Origin: Neomegalonema perideroedes DSM 15528 | GTDB lineage: Bacteria; Pseudomonadota; Alphaproteobacteria; Rhodobacterales; Rhodobacteraceae | Direction: 5' to 3' | DNA length: 64,000 bases | NCBI RefSeq assembly: GCF_000374145.1 | Contig: NZ_KB893653.1 | Coordinates: 1,349,923-1,413,922, forward strand | Shown: piece after piece, positions 17,772 through 29,212 of the stretch | Position numbering within the stretch: the first letter of the stretch is position 1 | How the letters are laid out: every line of letters starts with the position of its first letter | Program-made: the position numbers and the translations under genes | The notes under the pieces: model-generated | Told to the model about the DNA's origin: nothing | Databases searched by the model: none | What the model saw: the letters and a program-made list of their open reading frames with translations, nothing else

Positions 17772-18557
17772 ATGGCCGCTTCTGTGTGGAATCCCGATCT
17801 CTACGCGGCTTTTCGCGGTCTGAGGCTGCGTCCCGCGCTGGATCTGCTGGCCCAGACGCCGGAGCCGCAAGCGGAGGGAGCCGTGGCGGATCTCGGCTGC
17901 GGCGACGGCGCCGTCGCGGGGGCGCTGAGGGCGCGTTTCCCGGATCGCCTCTTGATCGGCCTCGATTCAAGCCCCGAGATGCTCGCCAGAGCGCAGGGCT
18001 ATGATCGGCTGGAGCAAGCCGACTTCACCTTATGGACGCCTGAGACGCCGCCCGCGCTGATCTTCTCCAATGCGGCGCTGCAATGGGCGCCGGATCATGC
18101 GGCGCTCTTGCCCCGGCTGGCGCGATTTCTGGCGCCGGGCGGAGTTCTCGCGGCGCAGATGCCGATGAATTTCATGGCGCCCTCGCATGTCCTTTTACGC
18201 CGAACGGCTGCGGAGCTGTTTCCGGGCCGCTTCCCTGACGAGCGCTCCGCGCCGCCGGTTCATCCGGCGCGGAGCTATGACGACTGGCTGTCGCCTCTGG
18301 GGCGGGTGGAGCTTTGGGAGACGGAGTATATGCAAAAGTTGGCTCCCGACGCGACGGCGCATCCGGTGCGCCGCTTCGCCGAGGGGACGGCGATGCGGCC
18401 CTATCTCGGGGCCTTGTCCGCAGAGGAGGGCGAGCGGCTGACCGCCGCTTACGACTCGGCGCTTGGGGAGGCTTATCCGCTGGCGCGGGACGGCGGCGCG
18501 CTGTTTCCCTTCCGCCGCCTGTTCATGGTTCTCCAGACCCCGGCCTCCGGCTCCTGA
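17772..18557 (+). CDS. tam: Trans-aconitate 2-methyltransferase-like
   Basis: A 261-residue SAM methyltransferase that closely follows E. coli Tam in layout: WNPDLYAAF at the start, VADLGCGDGAVAGAL (motif I), LIGLDSSPEMLARA, IFSNAALQWAPDH, GVLAAQMPMNF, and a C-terminal FPFRRLFMV. Tam methylates trans-aconitate, a toxic by-product that inhibits aconitase. The ATG at 17772 with GGAGGA upstream is preferred over the GTG at 17760, which lies inside that ribosome site. The length is close to E. coli Tam (252). It is a single gene with the tRNA downstream on the other strand. Confidence 0.85.
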   Translation: MAASVWNPDLYAAFRGLRLRPALDLLAQTPEPQAEGAVADLGCGDGAVAGALRARFPDRLLIGLDSSPEMLARAQGYDRLEQADFTLWTPETPPALIFSNAALQWAPDHAALLPRLARFLAPGGVLAAQMPMNFMAPSHVLLRRTAAELFPGRFPDERSAPPVHPARSYDDWLSPLGRVELWETEYMQKLAPDATAHPVRRFAEGTAMRPYLGALSAEEGERLTAAYDSALGEAYPLARDGGALFPFRRLFMVLQTPASGS

Positions 18558-18605
18558 GCCGGGTCGTCGGAGGGGCGCGTTCCGCGCGTCGGGCGGTGGA
18601 GATCA

Positions 18606-18681
18606 TGGTGGGTCCGGAGGGATTCGAACCCCCAGCCAAGCCGTTATGAGCGGCCTGCTCTAACCGTTGAGCTACGGACCC
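18606..18681 (-). tRNA. tRNA with CAU anticodon, probably tRNA-Ile2
   Basis: Reading leftwards, 76 bases fold fully: acceptor GGGTCCG with CGGACCC, D-arm AGCTCAACGGTTAGAGC, anticodon arm GGCCG-CTCATAA-CGGCT, T-arm GGGGG-TTCGAAT-CCCTC, and an encoded CCA end. The anticodon is CAT. The AGGC-CTCATAA-GGCTTGG pattern is closer to the lysidine-modified Ile2 tRNA than to elongator Met, and the D-loop and lack of initiator features exclude tRNA-fMet. The Ile2/Met choice is not certain. Confidence 0.9.
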
Positions 18682-18727
18682 ATCGCCCTGCGGATAGCTG
18701 AGAGAAACGCACGCGTCAACGATGCGT

Positions 18728-19204
18728 TCACGGCTTCTTCGCGTTCCAATGTTCATGCTCGCGGCGTTCGGTGGGCGTGGCCATGCCCGCCTCCACCATG
18801 GCCGCGCCGTAGTCGCGGCCGTCGGGCAGCCGGACCACCGCCGCGGGACGTCCGAATCCGCCGTCTTTCCCCGTCAGACAGAGCGCGCCGCCCCGGGCCA
18901 GCAGCTTGCGTCCGTAAGCCAGAGACTTCGCGCCCCATTCCGCTTCGCGCTGGGTGACCGTCGCGCCCGCCCGTCCCGCCGCGCCCGCCCGGGTCTCCGG
19001 AGCGTTGAGCGGCGTCTCGGCGCCGGTCAGCCGATAGGAGCGGCCCGACACCCGCGCGGAATCGCCGTCCGTGAGGTCGGCGGCCTGAATCCTCAGGCAA
19101 AGCGCCCCTCCCTCGATCTTGTCGCAAGAGGCGACGATTCCGGCGGCGGCGGCCATGGCCAAGGGAAAAGCGAAGAAGATCGCGACGGAAAGACGGTCGG
19201 GCAT
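18728..19204 (-). CDS. Exported SNase-like (thermonuclease-fold) protein
   Basis: A 158-residue protein beginning MPDRLSVAIFFAFPLAMAAAAG, a signal peptide or membrane anchor. The body has the staphylococcal nuclease-like pattern LTDGDSARVSGRSYRLTGAE, then a basic middle, then the typical end AVVRLPDGRDYGAAMVEAGM. The expected calcium and arginine active-site residues are only partly recognisable, so nuclease activity is uncertain. Start ATG 19204 is preferred over an upstream start at 19300, which adds an arginine-rich leader before the signal. Divergent from cmk. Confidence 0.65.
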   Translation of the reverse strand: MPDRLSVAIFFAFPLAMAAAAGIVASCDKIEGGALCLRIQAADLTDGDSARVSGRSYRLTGAETPLNAPETRAGAAGRAGATVTQREAEWGAKSLAYGRKLLARGGALCLTGKDGGFGRPAAVVRLPDGRDYGAAMVEAGMATPTERREHEHWNAKKP

Positions 19205-19452
19205 GGGCGGGCGGTCCTTGGAGGCTCGGAGTTCCGAAGCGGATAAGCGAAGCCGGGGGCGAAGGCGAGCCCGCAGGCGCAAGATCGAGGATTTCCGCAA
19301 AGCCCGCGGCTCGGGCGACGCCCGAAAGCCGCAGGGGCGGGGAGGAGGGCGGAAAATCTGGAGGGCGCCGCGCCGCAGGGCTGGACTTTCACGTCTTGTT
19401 TGGGTTTGAGTGCGCTCCGTCTCCGCTCCGGCGTTTTGAAGAGGATCTCGTC

Positions 19453-20130
19453 ATTTCCGCCTCAAATTCTCCGCGAATCGTCGCCGTGGACGGCCCCGCC
19501 GCCTCCGGCAAGGGCAGTCTGGCGCGCCGGATGGCTCAAAAGCTCGGCTACGCCCATCTGGACACCGGCCTGATCTATCGCGCCGTGGGCGTGAAGCTGA
19601 TCGAGGCGGGCGGCGACCTCGCGCGGGCGCCGGAGATCGCCGCCGCCCTCGCGCCCGAGGATCTGGCGCGCGCCGATCTGCGCAGCGCAGAAGCGGGGTC
19701 GGCGGCTTCGCGCGTGGCCGTGATTCCCGAAGTGCGCGCCGCTCTGCTGGATTGGCAGCGCCGTTTCGCCCATCGGCCGCCCTATGGCGCGGCGGGGGCG
19801 GTGCTCGACGGGCGCGACATCGGCACGGTGGTTTGTCCTGAGGCGCCGGCGAAGATCTTCGTCGTGGCGGACCCCATGGTGCGGGCGGAGCGCCGCTGGA
19901 GGGAGCTGCGCGAAACCGACCCCTCCGCCGATCTGAAGACCATCCTCGAAGATCTGCTGCTCCGCGACGCCCGCGACAGCGCCCGCGCCGCCGCGCCTTT
20001 GAAGCAAGCCGACGACGCGCTCTTGCTTGACACGACGAATCTGACTATAGACGAGGCCGTCGCGCAGGCGCTTTCCTTCGCCGCTCCCCGCCTCTCCGGA
20101 GGCCCGGAGGCTTCGGATCCCGTCGTCTGA
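19453..20130 (+). CDS. cmk: Cytidylate kinase
   Basis: CMP/dCMP kinase (about 225 residues). The N-terminal P-loop reads IVAVDGPAASGKGSLARR, followed by GYAHLDTGLIYRAVG and later LDGRDIGTVVCPEAPAKIFV, the NMP-binding block typical of Cmk. A C-terminal LLLDTTNLTIDEAV also fits. No ATG, GTG or TTG lies between TTG 19396 and the P-loop. ATT at 19453 is set 7-8 bp after GAAGAGGA and gives a Cmk-like N-terminus, so I place the start there; TTG 19396 would add 19 residues and lacks a ribosome site. The neighbour downstream is rpsA, the classic cmk-rpsA order. Confidence 0.88.
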   Translation: MSASNSPRIVAVDGPAASGKGSLARRMAQKLGYAHLDTGLIYRAVGVKLIEAGGDLARAPEIAAALAPEDLARADLRSAEAGSAASRVAVIPEVRAALLDWQRRFAHRPPYGAAGAVLDGRDIGTVVCPEAPAKIFVVADPMVRAERRWRELRETDPSADLKTILEDLLLRDARDSARAAAPLKQADDALLLDTTNLTIDEAVAQALSFAAPRLSGGPEASDPVV

Positions 20131-20266
20131 CGCTTCGCTCAACGCCTTCGTCGCGTCCGCCTCTCCGCCAGAACGGGGATTCGGGCGCATTGAGGCGTCC
20201 GTCAATTCCCAGACCGCCGGAGACAACCGGTCGGCCCGTAAAAGATGAACCTCTAGGAGTAGATAT

Positions 20267-21961
<1,695 letters not shown>

Positions 21962-21993
21962 GCCTTTTCCAAGGCTGCGTTCTGAATTCACGG

Positions 21994-22022
21994 AGGGCCG
22001 TCCCGCGAGGGGCGGCCCTTTG
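21994..22022 (+). terminator. Probable terminator of rpsA
   Basis: AGGGCCG and CGGCCCT form a 7-bp stem with a 12-base loop, followed by a short TTT. Moderately strong. Confidence 0.45.
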
Positions 22023-22077
22023 GCTGTTCAGGGCTCCGGCGGGCGGCTCTCCCGCAAGGAGAAATCCCGTTTTGACC

Positions 22078-22136
22078 ATCTCCTGAAAAGGATGTATGTA
22101 TGAACGGCGTTCATGCGCACCCCGTTTTCAGGAGAT
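22078..22136 (+). repeat. 59-base concentric palindrome covering a ribosome site
   Basis: ATCTCCTGAAAA (22078-22089) pairs perfectly with TTTTCAGGAGAT (22125-22136), and ATGAAC-GGC-GTTCAT (22100-22114) sits exactly at its centre (22107). Intermediate positions pair partly. The right arm contains the AGGAG ribosome site of the next gene (ATG 22141). It could be an operator or a translation-blocking hairpin. Confidence 0.8.
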
Positions 22137-22140
22137 CCCT

Positions 22141-22539
22141 ATGTCCGGACCTGTGTTCGGCTCTCTCTCCGGCGGCGCCCGAGCCGCCTTCCTCGGCCTC
22201 GCGCTGACGTCTTCGGGCGGGGCTCCCGCCGCGCGGGCGCAAACGGAGGATCAGGCGCGAAGGCTCGCCGAGATGGTGGCGACCCTCGGCGGCGGCCGCA
22301 TCGGGCGTTCGCGCGGCGGCTTCGTGGCGGGGCATGTGGCGGGGGGCTTCCTGACCGTGGTCGGCCCGGATCAGCCGATCCTCAAGGGGCGCTATCGCTT
22401 CGAGGATTTCGCCCTCGTCGTGCAGGGCGAGGATGGGCGCGAGGATCGCGTCTTCTTCGGCGTTCCTGAGGGCGAAGACCTCTCCGATCCGGACGAGGCG
22501 GTGATTGGCGGCGAGATCTATTGGACCAGAAAAGAATAA
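22141..22539 (+). CDS. Small secreted protein of unknown function
   Basis: A 132-residue protein. A signal-peptide-like start (GARAAFLGLALTSSGGAPAARAQ) is followed by a soluble domain rich in short beta-like stretches: GFLTVVGPDQPILKGRYRF and FALVVQGEDGREDRVFFGV. I do not recognise a family. ATG 22141 is chosen because AGGAG lies 8 bp upstream; the frame also opens at 22096, inside the palindrome. The palindrome over its ribosome site suggests that its expression is controlled locally. It lies between rpsA and the end of the leftward thu operon. Confidence 0.55.
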   Translation: MSGPVFGSLSGGARAAFLGLALTSSGGAPAARAQTEDQARRLAEMVATLGGGRIGRSRGGFVAGHVAGGFLTVVGPDQPILKGRYRFEDFALVVQGEDGREDRVFFGVPEGEDLSDPDEAVIGGEIYWTRKE

Positions 22540-22554
22540 ATCCGGCTCCTCATG

Positions 22555-22585
22555 AAAAACGCCCGTCCAGGGTGCGGACGGGCGT
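22555..22585 (-). terminator. Terminator of the thu operon
   Basis: ACGCCCGTCC and GGACGGGCGT form a perfect 10-bp stem. Read leftwards, five T follow the stem; on the top strand there is no T-run, so it serves the leftward operon. Confidence 0.85.
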
Positions 22586-22678
22586 AAGTTTGGGGAGGAA
22601 CGCAGGAGCTTTCGCAACCGCCGCCATCTTGCGGATTCCCGCAGGCGCGCAAAAGCTCCGGAAATCATGCTCCTCACA

Positions 22679-23739
22679 TCATGGAGCCTTCAATTCGGCC
22701 TCCCGGCGCGTCTCCTCGGTGCGGGCGGCGAGGTCGACGATCTGCTGAATCCGCGCCGCATGGCGGAAATCCGGATCATCGCCGAGGCCGCTCCGCACGG
22801 CTTGGGCGAAGCGTTCGTAGGTGGTCGGAGTCTTGGGGGCCTCCAGATCGCGCCAAACGAAATCCTCCACATCCGCCCCAAGGCAGCCCCGCAGCCCGGA
22901 GCCCTCCTTATTGCTGTGATTGACCTCCAATGCGCCTTTATCGCCATAGATCCGCAAGCGCAGATCGTTGGAATGGCCGGAGGCCCAGCGCGTCGCATGG
23001 ATGACTCCCGCCGCGCCATTGGCGAATTGCGCGGTCATGACGAAGCTGTCGTTGGCGTCGAGGGGATATTCCCCGATCCGTCCGCCGGGGGCCTTGTCGA
23101 AGGTCAGCAGCCGCGCGAAGGCCTGAGACACATCCGCGCCCGCGCCATAGACGGCGAAATCGAAGATATGCACCCCCACGTCGCCGAGCACGCCGTTGGA
23201 GCCATGGCTCTTCGAGAGCCGCCAGAGCCATTGCGTTTCCGTCTTCCAATCGCCCCAAGCCTTCGAGACCAGCCAGCTTTGCAGATAGCTCGCCTCGATA
23301 TGCTTGACCGCGCCGATCTCGCCCGCAAGGACGCGCCGCCGCGCCTCCTGAAGCTGCGGCACGTTGCGATAGGTGAAGTTGACCATATTAATCAGCCCCG
23401 CCGCCTCGGCGGCTTCGGCCATCTCAAAGGCTTTTTCGGCGTCGGTGGCGAGGGGCTTTTCGCAAAAGACATGCTTGCCCGCTTTGATCAGCGCCATGGT
23501 GGTGGCGTAATGCACGGCGTCGGGCGTGACGTTGGCCACGGCGTCGAATTCGCCCCAGTCCAGCGCCTCCTCCAAAGAGAGGAAACGCCGCCCCACGCCA
23601 TGTTTCGCCGCGAAGGCCTCGACGCGCGTCGGATCGCGGTCGACCGCCGCGACCATCTCCACGCCGGGGAGGACGGCGAAATTCTCGGCGTGGGTGTTGG
23701 CCATGCCGCCGGTTCCGAGGATCAAAAGCCGCATGGCGC

Positions 23740-23743
<4 letters not shown>
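22679..23743 (-). CDS. thuB: Gfo/Idh/MocA oxidoreductase, ThuB-like 3-dehydrogenase of disaccharides
   Basis: NAD(P)-dependent sugar dehydrogenase, 354 residues. The Rossmann start [19 protein letters not shown] (residues 4-22) is followed by [21 protein letters not shown] and [17 protein letters not shown], the EKP motif of the family with its catalytic lysine. It is the last gene of a six-gene run whose order matches thuEFGKAB. In rhizobia and Agrobacterium ThuB oxidises trehalose, maltitol and sucrose isomers at C3, as published for that operon. The start overlaps thuA by 4 bp (ATGA). The exact substrate here is inferred from synteny. Confidence 0.85.
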
Positions 23744-24525
<782 letters not shown>

Positions 24526-24586
24526 GGCCCGAACTCCTCATGAAGTGAGAGGGGCGAGCCCGTAAGGCCCGCCCCCAAAGGAAAAT

Positions 24587-25594
24587 CTAGACGGGACGCC
24601 CCGCCTCGTTGAAGCGATGGACGTAATGCGGCGCCATAGGCGTCAGGGCGATCCGGTCGCCGGGGTTGCGTCCGGAGATCCCCGTCTCGCGGAGCGTGAT
24701 CAGCTCCGGCCCGCCGACGTCGATATAAAGGTAAGTGTCGGAGCCCATGACCTCGCGATGGGCCACTTGGCCGCTCCATGTCCCGGCGCTTTCCGGCGCC
24801 GCGAGGAGATGCTCAGGCCGCACGCCGATGGTGTGCGCCCCCAGAGGCGAGGCATGGGCGCCGGAGAAGAAATTCATCTTGGGAGAGCCGATGAAGCCCG
24901 CCACGAAGACCGAAGCGGGCTTTTCATACAGCTCCAGCGGCGTGCCGACCTGCTCGACCAGCCCGTCGCGCAGGACGCAGATGCGATCCGCCAGAGTCAT
25001 GGCCTCGACCTGATCATGGGTCACATAGATCATGGTGGCCTTGCCCATGTCGTGATGCAGCTTGGCGATCTCCAGACGGGTCGCCACGCGCAAGGCCGCG
25101 TCGAGGTTGGATAAGGGCTCGTCGAACAAGAACACCTGCGGATCGCGCACGATGGCCCGCCCGATGGCGACGCGCTGACGCTGGCCGCCCGAAAGCTGCT
25201 TGGGCAGACGATCCAGATATTGCTTGATCTGAAGCATCTCCGCCGCCCGCTCGACGCGTTTGCGGGTCTCGGCCTCCTCGCCCTTCGCGAGGCGCAGGCC
25301 GAAGGCCATATTATCATAGACGCTCATATGCGGATAAAGCGCATAGCTTTGAAAAACCATGGCGATTCCGCGTTCGGATGGCGTCTTGTCGTTCACGCGC
25401 TGGTCGTTGAAGCGCATCTCGCCGGAGGTGATGTCCTCCAGTCCGGCGATGAGCCGCAGCAGCGTCGATTTTCCGCAGCCCGAAGGCCCCACGAAGACCA
25501 TGAATTCGCCCGCGCGGATGTCGAGATCCACGCCCTTGATCACATGCACGTCGCCGAAGCTCTTGCGCACGCCGTTCAACTGGATGCGAGCCAT
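24587..25594 (-). CDS. thuK: Sugar ABC transporter ATP-binding protein (ThuK/MalK type)
   Basis: The ATPase of the disaccharide importer, 335 residues. Walker [13 protein letters not shown] near 38-49, signature [14 protein letters not shown] near 135, Walker [17 protein letters not shown] near 155, and switch His in [15 protein letters not shown]. Residues about 235-335 form the TOBE regulatory domain of the MalK/UgpC subfamily (GVRPEHL near 265). It follows thuG by 3 bp. Confidence 0.92.
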   Translation of the reverse strand: MARIQLNGVRKSFGDVHVIKGVDLDIRAGEFMVFVGPSGCGKSTLLRLIAGLEDITSGEMRFNDQRVNDKTPSERGIAMVFQSYALYPHMSVYDNMAFGLRLAKGEEAETRKRVERAAEMLQIKQYLDRLPKQLSGGQRQRVAIGRAIVRDPQVFLFDEPLSNLDAALRVATRLEIAKLHHDMGKATMIYVTHDQVEAMTLADRICVLRDGLVEQVGTPLELYEKPASVFVAGFIGSPKMNFFSGAHASPLGAHTIGVRPEHLLAAPESAGTWSGQVAHREVMGSDTYLYIDVGGPELITLRETGISGRNPGDRIALTPMAPHYVHRFNEAGRPV

Positions 25595-25597
25595 CTC

Positions 25598-26460
<863 letters not shown>

Positions 26461-26464
<4 letters not shown>

Positions 26465-27438
26465 TTGCCCCCATCGAAGCGCACCCGGCCGAGGGTGATG
26501 TAGAGGATGGTGATCAGCGCGATGATGAAGAACAGCATCGTGGCCTGAGCCGAGCCATAGGCGAAGTTGTCGAAATCGAAGAGGTTCTCGCGCACCGCCA
26601 CCGACATGGTGCGGGTCTGGGCGTTATTGGGCGTCAGCACATAAATCAGATCGAAGATGCGCAGGGCGTCGAGCAGGCGGAAGATCACCGCCACCATCAC
26701 CGCAGGCCAGATCAGGGGCAGGGTGATCTTGAAGAACTGCTTCACCGGATGCACGCCGTCGATCTTCGCGGCCTCATAGATGTCCTTGGGGACCATCTGA
26801 AGCCCCGCGAGGATGAGCAGCGCCATGAAGGGCGTGGTCTTCCAGATGTCCACGATGAGCACGGCGGTCATGGCGGTGTCGGGCGAGGCGGTCCAGGCCA
26901 CCTTCTCCGAGATCAATCCGAGCTTGAGAAAGACGTCGTTGATCACGCCGAACTGGTCGTTGAGCATCCAGGCCCAGATCTTCGCCGAAACGATGGTCGG
27001 GATGGCCCAAGGCACCAGAACCGCCGCCCGCACCAAAGCGCGGCCTTTGAATTCGGCGTTCAGCACCAGCGCCACGATCAGCCCGAAGACCGTTTCGAAG
27101 CCCACCGAGAGGAAGGCGAAGCGCAGGGTGTTGCCCACCGCGCGCCACCATTCCGGGTCGACCAGAAGGCCGGAGGTGATTTCGCGGCCGCTCGGGAGCG
27201 TGATTTTGGAATAGTAATTATCGAAGCCGATCCACTGCGCCGCCCCGAGATTGGTCAGAGAAGCGTCGGTGAAGGAGAAATAGATGTTGCGGAACAAAGG
27301 CCAGCCCGCGACCAGCGCCAGAGCCAGCATCATGGGCGTGAGGAAGATCCATGCGGATCGGATGCGCTGGGCCGTCAGGCGCGAGCGCCGCGTCGCCTCT
27401 GGGGGCGGCGCCTGAGAAAAAGAGGTCTCCGCAGTCAT
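26461..27438 (-). CDS. thuF: Sugar ABC transporter permease (ThuF/MalF type)
   Basis: A 325-residue inner-membrane permease. The EAA loop reads YEAAKIDGVHPVKQFFKITL near residue 215. The first helix (IFLTPMMLALALVAGWPLF) and a periplasmic loop (about 45-100) fit the MalF-like partner. ATG 27438 is chosen because the longer frame to 27534 adds an arginine-rich leader. A gap of 163 bp separates it from thuE, common where the binding protein is made in excess. Confidence 0.9.
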
Positions 27439-27601
27439 GGGAATCCCGACGAAGCGGGCGTCCGGGGCCGCAGACGGAGCATGAAGACTCCGCCCGCAGC
27501 CGCGCCGAACGCGATGCGGATGCCGCGCGCGCACGCGAGGCGGCGAATTTGGGGAAGTCGGGAGCGCTCAGGCCTTCAGAGGCGCGGGCGCTCCGGTCGG
27601 A

Positions 27602-28882
27602 TCACCAGCCGCGGCCTTGCAGACGGGCGAGGGTCGTCTCCAGCTCCTCCAGAGCGGCGGCGCCGGTCTTCTGACCGGAAAGCACGCTATGGGCGGCGTT
27701 CCAGAAGCGCGAAGAGACCTCGTTGTATTTCAGCTTGGTCGGCGCCGAGGGGCGCGGCACGGCGTTGGTGAGGATGTCCTTCCACATGATGGTGACGGGC
27801 TGCTTCTCGGCGAGTTCGGCGTCGTCATAAAGCGCCATGACGGTCGGGAATTGCGAATTCTCGATGGCGCGGCGTTTCTGAGCTTCGGGCGAGGTGAGGA
27901 ACAGCACCAATTCCGTGGCGGGCTCCTGAACCCGCGAATGGCGCGAAACCGCGAGATTCCAGCCGCCGAGCGTCGCCGCCGAAGCCTGACCCTCGACCGA
28001 GGGCAGGGGAATGGCCGCGAATTTCCCTTTGACGGCGGAATCGTCGCTGGAGCCGAGGCCATAGGCGTAGGGCCAATTGCGCATGAAGACCGAATTGCCC
28101 AGCTGCCAGACGCCCCGCGCCTCCTCCTCCTGATAGGAGAGCACGCCCGGCGGGGTGATCCCATCGACGATCCAGCCGCGCGCGCGGTCCAGAGCCCCCG
28201 CCGCCTCGGGATTATTGATCGAGATGGTCCCGTCCGCCTCGACGATCTGGCCGCCGCCCGAGGACTTCACCCATTCCAGCGCATTGCAGGTCAGGCCTTC
28301 ATAGCTCGCGCCCTGCCAGACGAAGCCCCACATGTCCTTATGTCCGGCGGCGCGCTCGCCCTCGACGATCTTCTTGGCCGTGGCGGCGAGCTCATCCCAA
28401 GTCTTCGGCGGCTGCTCGCCGTATTTCTCCAGAAGATCGGTGCGGTAATAAAGCCCCGGCGCGTCGGTGAAGATGGGCAGCGCGACCAGCTTGCCGCCGA
28501 CGGTCTGCGATTCGATGATGGCGGGGAAATGCGCCCCGACCACGTCTTTGGCGGCCTCGCTCAGATCCAGAAACTGATCCGCCAGCTGCGGCGCCCAGAT
28601 CACGTCGGTCTGATAGACGTCGATGTCGTTTTTGCCCTGCGCCAGCCAGAGCCGGTATTGCCCGAATTGATCGGTGGTGGAGGCGGGCATGGGAACGATG
28701 GTCACCTTATGGCCGGTCGCCTCTTCGAAAAGCTTGACCTCCTTGGCCATGAAGGCCGCGTCCTGACCCACCGAGCCGAGGACCATCGAGATGTCGGCCG
28801 CGAGGACCGGAGTCGCCGTCAGGACTCCGCCCGCGACGAGGGCGGCGAGAGAGGGGGCGGCGAAGGCTGCGCGAAAATTCAT
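27602..28882 (-). CDS. thuE: Periplasmic sugar-binding protein (ThuE type)
   Basis: Extracellular solute-binding protein family 1, 426 residues. A signal peptide (to about residue 28, ending PVLAAD) is followed by the mature domain with LFEEATGHKVTIVPMPAST near 50, DIDVYQTDVIWAPQLADQF near 85, and PKTWDELAATAKKI near 160, as in trehalose/maltose-binding proteins. It is the first gene of the leftward thu operon, with two LacI-type operators about 125 and 200 bp upstream of its start. Confidence 0.92.
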   Translation of the reverse strand: MNFRAAFAAPSLAALVAGGVLTATPVLAADISMVLGSVGQDAAFMAKEVKLFEEATGHKVTIVPMPASTTDQFGQYRLWLAQGKNDIDVYQTDVIWAPQLADQFLDLSEAAKDVVGAHFPAIIESQTVGGKLVALPIFTDAPGLYYRTDLLEKYGEQPPKTWDELAATAKKIVEGERAAGHKDMWGFVWQGASYEGLTCNALEWVKSSGGGQIVEADGTISINNPEAAGALDRARGWIVDGITPPGVLSYQEEEARGVWQLGNSVFMRNWPYAYGLGSSDDSAVKGKFAAIPLPSVEGQASAATLGGWNLAVSRHSRVQEPATELVLFLTSPEAQKRRAIENSQFPTVMALYDDAELAEKQPVTIMWKDILTNAVPRPSAPTKLKYNEVSSRFWNAAHSVLSGQKTGAAALEELETTLARLQGRGW

Positions 28883-29006
28883 GAACTCCTCCCTGGAGCG
28901 TTTTCATTTTTATCGGCGGCCCTCTCATGGGCGCCTTGGGGCGCGGGGGCCTGCAAGCGTCCTTGCGCGGAATCCGGAGGCGCGAGGCGATTCCGGAGGC
29001 CGCTTG

Positions 29007-29020
29007 TCAAAACGCTTTGA
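29007..29020. promoter_or_regulatory. LacI-type operator 1 of the thu operon
   Basis: TCAAAACGCTTTGA, a near-perfect palindrome with the central CG typical of LacI/GalR-family sites, about 125 bp upstream of thuE. Confidence 0.7.
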
Positions 29021-29084
29021 GAGTAAAAATTCCTGAATCCCCGCGATGTGTCAAGGGGCGCCGGGGGTCAAGGGCGGGAAATAT

Positions 29085-29098
29085 TCAAAGCGGTTTGA
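29085..29098. promoter_or_regulatory. LacI-type operator 2 of the thu operon
   Basis: TCAAAGCGGTTTGA, same consensus as operator 1; the two centres are 78 bp apart. In rhizobia the thu operon is controlled by a LacI-family ThuR, but no such gene is in the window. Confidence 0.7.
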
Positions 29099-29147
29099 GA
29101 AGCGAGCTTCCGGAAATCGCCCCCTCTGCGCCCCTCGCGCGGGATGG

Positions 29148-29184
29148 AAAAGAAAAGCCCGCCCCTTCATGCGAAGGCGCGGGC
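29148..29184 (-). terminator. Terminator of hemH
   Basis: Read leftwards, GCCCGCGCCTTC and GAAGGGGCGGGC pair (one mismatch) around GCAT and are followed by TTTTCTTTT. Confidence 0.93.
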
Positions 29185-29212
29185 CGTTGAAAATTCTGCA
29201 GATCGGCGCGTC

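Larger units (their letters stand above)
28883..29212. other. Intergenic region upstream of the thu operon
   Basis: A 330-bp stretch between thuE and the end of hemH. It holds the thu promoter region, two similar palindromic operators and the hemH terminator. No gene is seen. A weak sigma-70-like promoter is plausible near 28890-28910 (bottom strand), but I cannot fix it. Confidence 0.5.

Noticed and set aside
18606-18681. The tRNA gene as an integration site of a mobile element
   Set aside because: No integrase gene and no direct repeat of the tRNA 3' end was seen nearby.
22555-22585. Hairpin as terminator for the small secreted protein gene
   Set aside because: There is no T-run after the stem on the top strand; the T-run is on the bottom strand, for the thu operon.
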